Positions 43,882 to 45,803 of a DNA stretch of 45,803 nucleotides are shown here, piece by piece. The stretch lies in contig JANBPT010000308.1 of the NCBI GenBank assembly GCA_027575765.1, forward strand, positions 1 through 45,803, read 5' to 3'. Source of the DNA: Tieghemiomyces parasiticus. Lineage: Eukaryota; Kickxellomycota; Dimargaritomycetes; Dimargaritales; Dimargaritaceae. A program made the translations under genes and the position numbers. The notes under the pieces were generated by a model, which was not told where the DNA came from, did not search any database, and was given only the letters and a program-made list of their open reading frames with translations. How positions within the stretch are numbered: position 1 is the first letter of the stretch; each line of letters opens with the position of its first letter.

Positions 43882-44150
43882 GATCCTTCCCCCGCTCATC
43901 AGTATAAAAGCAAGCCTGCGCAGTTAGGCAAGGGCTCACCAGCTATTTTTTTTATTGTAATTTTTGATTCGTCTTAGTAAAAGCTTTATTTCTCTATTTT
44001 TTGTTGTCAACAAATTGACTGTGTACAATCCCATACTATTTACTTATTGCCACTATTGTAAACAACCCCATTACCTTTGCCATTAGGCCCAGACCATTGT
44101 TGCATACAGCCTAACCAAAGAACTCCACCCAGAGCCAAGCACCACATTGG
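43882..44150 (+). other. Internal remnant of the LTR element, partly LTR-like
   Basis: Non-coding 269 bp between mariner and the right LTR. AGTATAAAAGC at 43901-43911, an AGGGCTCACCAGCTATTTT-type stretch at about 43931-43950 and TTAGTAAAAG at about 43974-43983 follow the same order and spacing style as the TATA, leader and U5 blocks of the two flanking LTRs. It may be a fragment of a related LTR. Confidence 0.4.
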
Positions 44151-44628
44151 TGTGAAGCCAAGCATGGCTTCTCCCTTTGAGGAGCTGTAAGAGGCCACGC
44201 CTATACAACCATCAAAAGAAACAAAAGACAAGAGACCAGGCAACCTCTGGGAGAGGCCCAGAAGAGACAGGGGACCAGTCAGGTCCTCCACCAATCAGTG
44301 CAAATCATTTATCATAGTCATAGTATATAAGCCGGGCCCAAGTATGCAACACAGGGCCTGGCAGATTATTTCCCACTTTCTGTCCCATAGTGCCATCCAT
44401 TGGCACTATCCCATCAGTAAAGTCTATTACCAATATTCTCCTAAGCTTGTTTGTTGGTAAACGTCTATAGATTTTATTATAGATTTTCTCCGACAATAGT
44501 TAACCTATCAAACTTTGAGCTACAGATTTGGACAGCCCTGGTCCGACTGTATCTTCCTGAATTCTTCACTTTGACTTGGAGGTTCTTTTGAAGGTGGGGC
44601 CGGCTTCCAGATACCGGTCAGCTTTATA
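44151..44628 (+). repeat. Right LTR (478 bp)
   Basis: Direct repeat of 41966-42442, starting TGTGAAGCC and ending TTTATA. TATA box TATATAA at 44324-44330. Divergence from the left copy is spread along its length, mostly single substitutions, so the insertion is old relative to the mariner inside it. Confidence 0.85.
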
Positions 44629-44633
44629 TGTTG

Positions 44634-45803
44634 TGAACAATGGCAGTTCAGTGTCTTTTGTACGGTATAATAAATAAGGATGATAAAAAAATAGTAGTCG
44701 AATTTGGTCTAAATATGAAAAGAGAGAATATCTGATCCTTTATTGTAGGGTGCGGTTTACACCTTTTATATTTGGAAGAAAACAAAGCTTAATCAGCAAA
44801 CAAGAATGAAAGACAAATAGTAACGGTTCCTTTGACAAAGTGACAAGTCTGATATAGGATTGGAGTCAAAGAGTTGTCCAAACCTGATAAACAAATGTAA
44901 AATCGAAACTTGATAGAGGAAGTGATAAAAGGTTTTAGGTCCCATGCACAACAATGCTGATGTGGTAGCACCCTCTATTGGGTTGAATATCAGTATCAGA
45001 GGGGTGGCAATTGGCCAGCTCTTTTTGTCAGTCAGGGGGACAGTGCAGTTCGTGCAAAGATCAATAGTAAGTCAAGTGCAAATGGTGCTAATTAAAAGTA
45101 TGAAAAAGAGTCTGAAGTTTATTTAGTGGACATGCTTTGCACCTTAAATACTAATTGAGTATGATGCAAATAAAGTAACAACCATCAATGACAAAGCCGC
45201 TTCCACCCTTTATCCATTAGTGATAAAGGCTGAGCTAATAATATCTGGAGGTGGTTAAGTTGTGGGCACTGGTCCACAACAATGTCTTGTGGAGCCGAGT
45301 TAGTATTTTGGGCTCCTCAAGATTCCTAGTGTAGTAAAACATTTGGGAAAGTCTGAGTGACTTAACCAAGCAAACTACAAAGGCCAGGGTGAAGGACTGA
45401 GGCCTTGGGAAGGATACATTTTCAATTATGCAAACTTGGCAGATTTCCCATCAGCTGACAGGCCATTTTCCCATGACCTAAGCAACCTATTGTCTTACAA
45501 CTTTTTGATTTATTATGTTTCATACCTGGAGGGGCCAATAGGCAAATTAGCCAACTTTGGAGTAGCCAGCCAAGCTACAGCCTTATTGAGGATTCACAAT
45601 TATTATTTATAGCCCAAGCTCCAGCATCTCTGAGCTTGGGGAGTGTTTTTTATCAACCCTGCCTTGGGGTACTGTTTCTATTATATTAAACAACGTTTCA
45701 CAGTCTGTAATGTAAGGGTATCAACAGTTTAGTAAGCAAGTCAAGAAAAGTAAAGACAAAAGTGTAATCCAAGAATTTGTCCCCTTTCCTAGTTCTGGGC
45801 AAC
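44634..45803. other. AT-rich terminal region, unidentified
   Basis: About 1.17 kb, clearly poorer in GC than the rest of the window, with no open frame over about 60 codons and no recognised domain in any frame. A 9-bp perfect hairpin at 45613-45640 is followed by GAGTGTTTTTT. It is probably further decayed transposon sequence. Confidence 0.45.
45613..45640. repeat. Inverted repeat (hairpin) in AT-rich tail
   Basis: CCCAAGCTC at 45613-45621 and GAGCTTGGG at 45632-45640 pair perfectly across a 10-nt loop. The following GAGTGTTTTTT resembles the polypurine/LTR junction of some copia elements, but this is only a resemblance. Confidence 0.5.

Larger units (their letters stand above)
41961..44633 (+). 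mobile_element. Short LTR retroelement beside tRNA-Ser, carrying a nested mariner
   Basis: Two direct repeats of 477 and 478 bp (41966-42442 and 44151-44628), each starting TGTGAAGCC, bound 1708 bp. Flanks TGTTT (41961-41965) and TGTTG (44629-44633) agree at four of five positions and are probably a 5-bp target-site duplication. A primer-binding-site-like TGGTGCCAACACC follows the left LTR after 5 nt. The intact mariner accounts for 1293 bp of the inside, leaving only about 410 bp of original sequence and no gag or pol. It is therefore a deleted or miniature non-autonomous element. No good polypurine tract is visible before the right LTR. Confidence 0.8.

Noticed and set aside
1..45803. CRISPR arrays, bacterial operons or phage modules
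   Set aside because: No regularly spaced repeats, no Shine-Dalgarno-led gene clusters and spliceosomal introns throughout; the window is eukaryotic.

Overview
This window is eukaryotic and almost certainly fungal. The genes are monocistronic and GC-rich. They are interrupted by 120-210-nt introns with GTAAGT-type donors and pyrimidine-rich acceptors, and separated by spacers of lower GC content without recognisable genes. The protein set (Ccr4 with leucine-rich repeats, Ltn1/listerin, an Efm7-type methyltransferase, a fungal DUF1766/T5orf172 GIY-YIG protein) fits a fungus. The compact introns, very GC-rich third codon positions and mariner content suggest an early-diverging, zoopagomycete-like lineage; that placement is inference and is not shown by the sequence.

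Layout. 1-84: last exon of a prenylcysteine-oxidase-like gene. 3907-5752: a complete paralogue of that gene in the same orientation, so the two form a tandem pair about 3.8 kb apart. 7729-9612: intronless GIY-YIG (T5orf172/DUF1766) protein. 10887-18145: five-exon LTN1/listerin E3 ligase (1969 aa). 18146-23798: long spacer with no gene I can support. 23799-27817: two-exon M16 (insulin-degrading-enzyme-like) protein of 1268 aa. Its zinc and catalytic residues are replaced and a low-complexity insert of about 275 residues splits the fold. 28462-29866: dead mariner copy. 31135-34230: five-exon GH20 hexosaminidase of the bacterial GH20C type. 34778-35958: three-exon Efm7/Nnt1-type eEF1A methyltransferase. 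36443-38767 (minus): CCR4 deadenylase. 39526-40682 (approximate): second, more diverged dead mariner copy.

From about 41.9 kb to the end the character changes to AT-rich, repeat-dominated sequence. A tRNA-Ser(AGA) gene (minus, 41875-41955) has a 477-bp LTR starting 11 nt upstream of its 5' end. A second, roughly 85% identical LTR lies at 44151-44628, with near-matching 5-bp flanks and a primer-binding-site-like motif. Inside this short LTR element sits an intact 1293-bp mariner (42587-43879) with 28-bp inverted repeats, TA target-site duplications and a full 362-aa DD34D transposase. The layout is what Ty3-style integration beside a Pol III gene would leave, followed by a later mariner insertion.

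Functional links. Ltn1 (ubiquitination of nascent chains on stalled ribosomes), Ccr4 (mRNA deadenylation) and Efm7 (eEF1A methylation) all act on translation or mRNA turnover. They are independent transcription units and I take their proximity as coincidence. The most unusual items are the pseudo-peptidase at 23799-27817, the tRNA/LTR/mariner nest and the bacterial-type GH20 gene. Exon boundaries were placed by reading frame, splice-site sequence and alignment from memory to family members; no searches were run.
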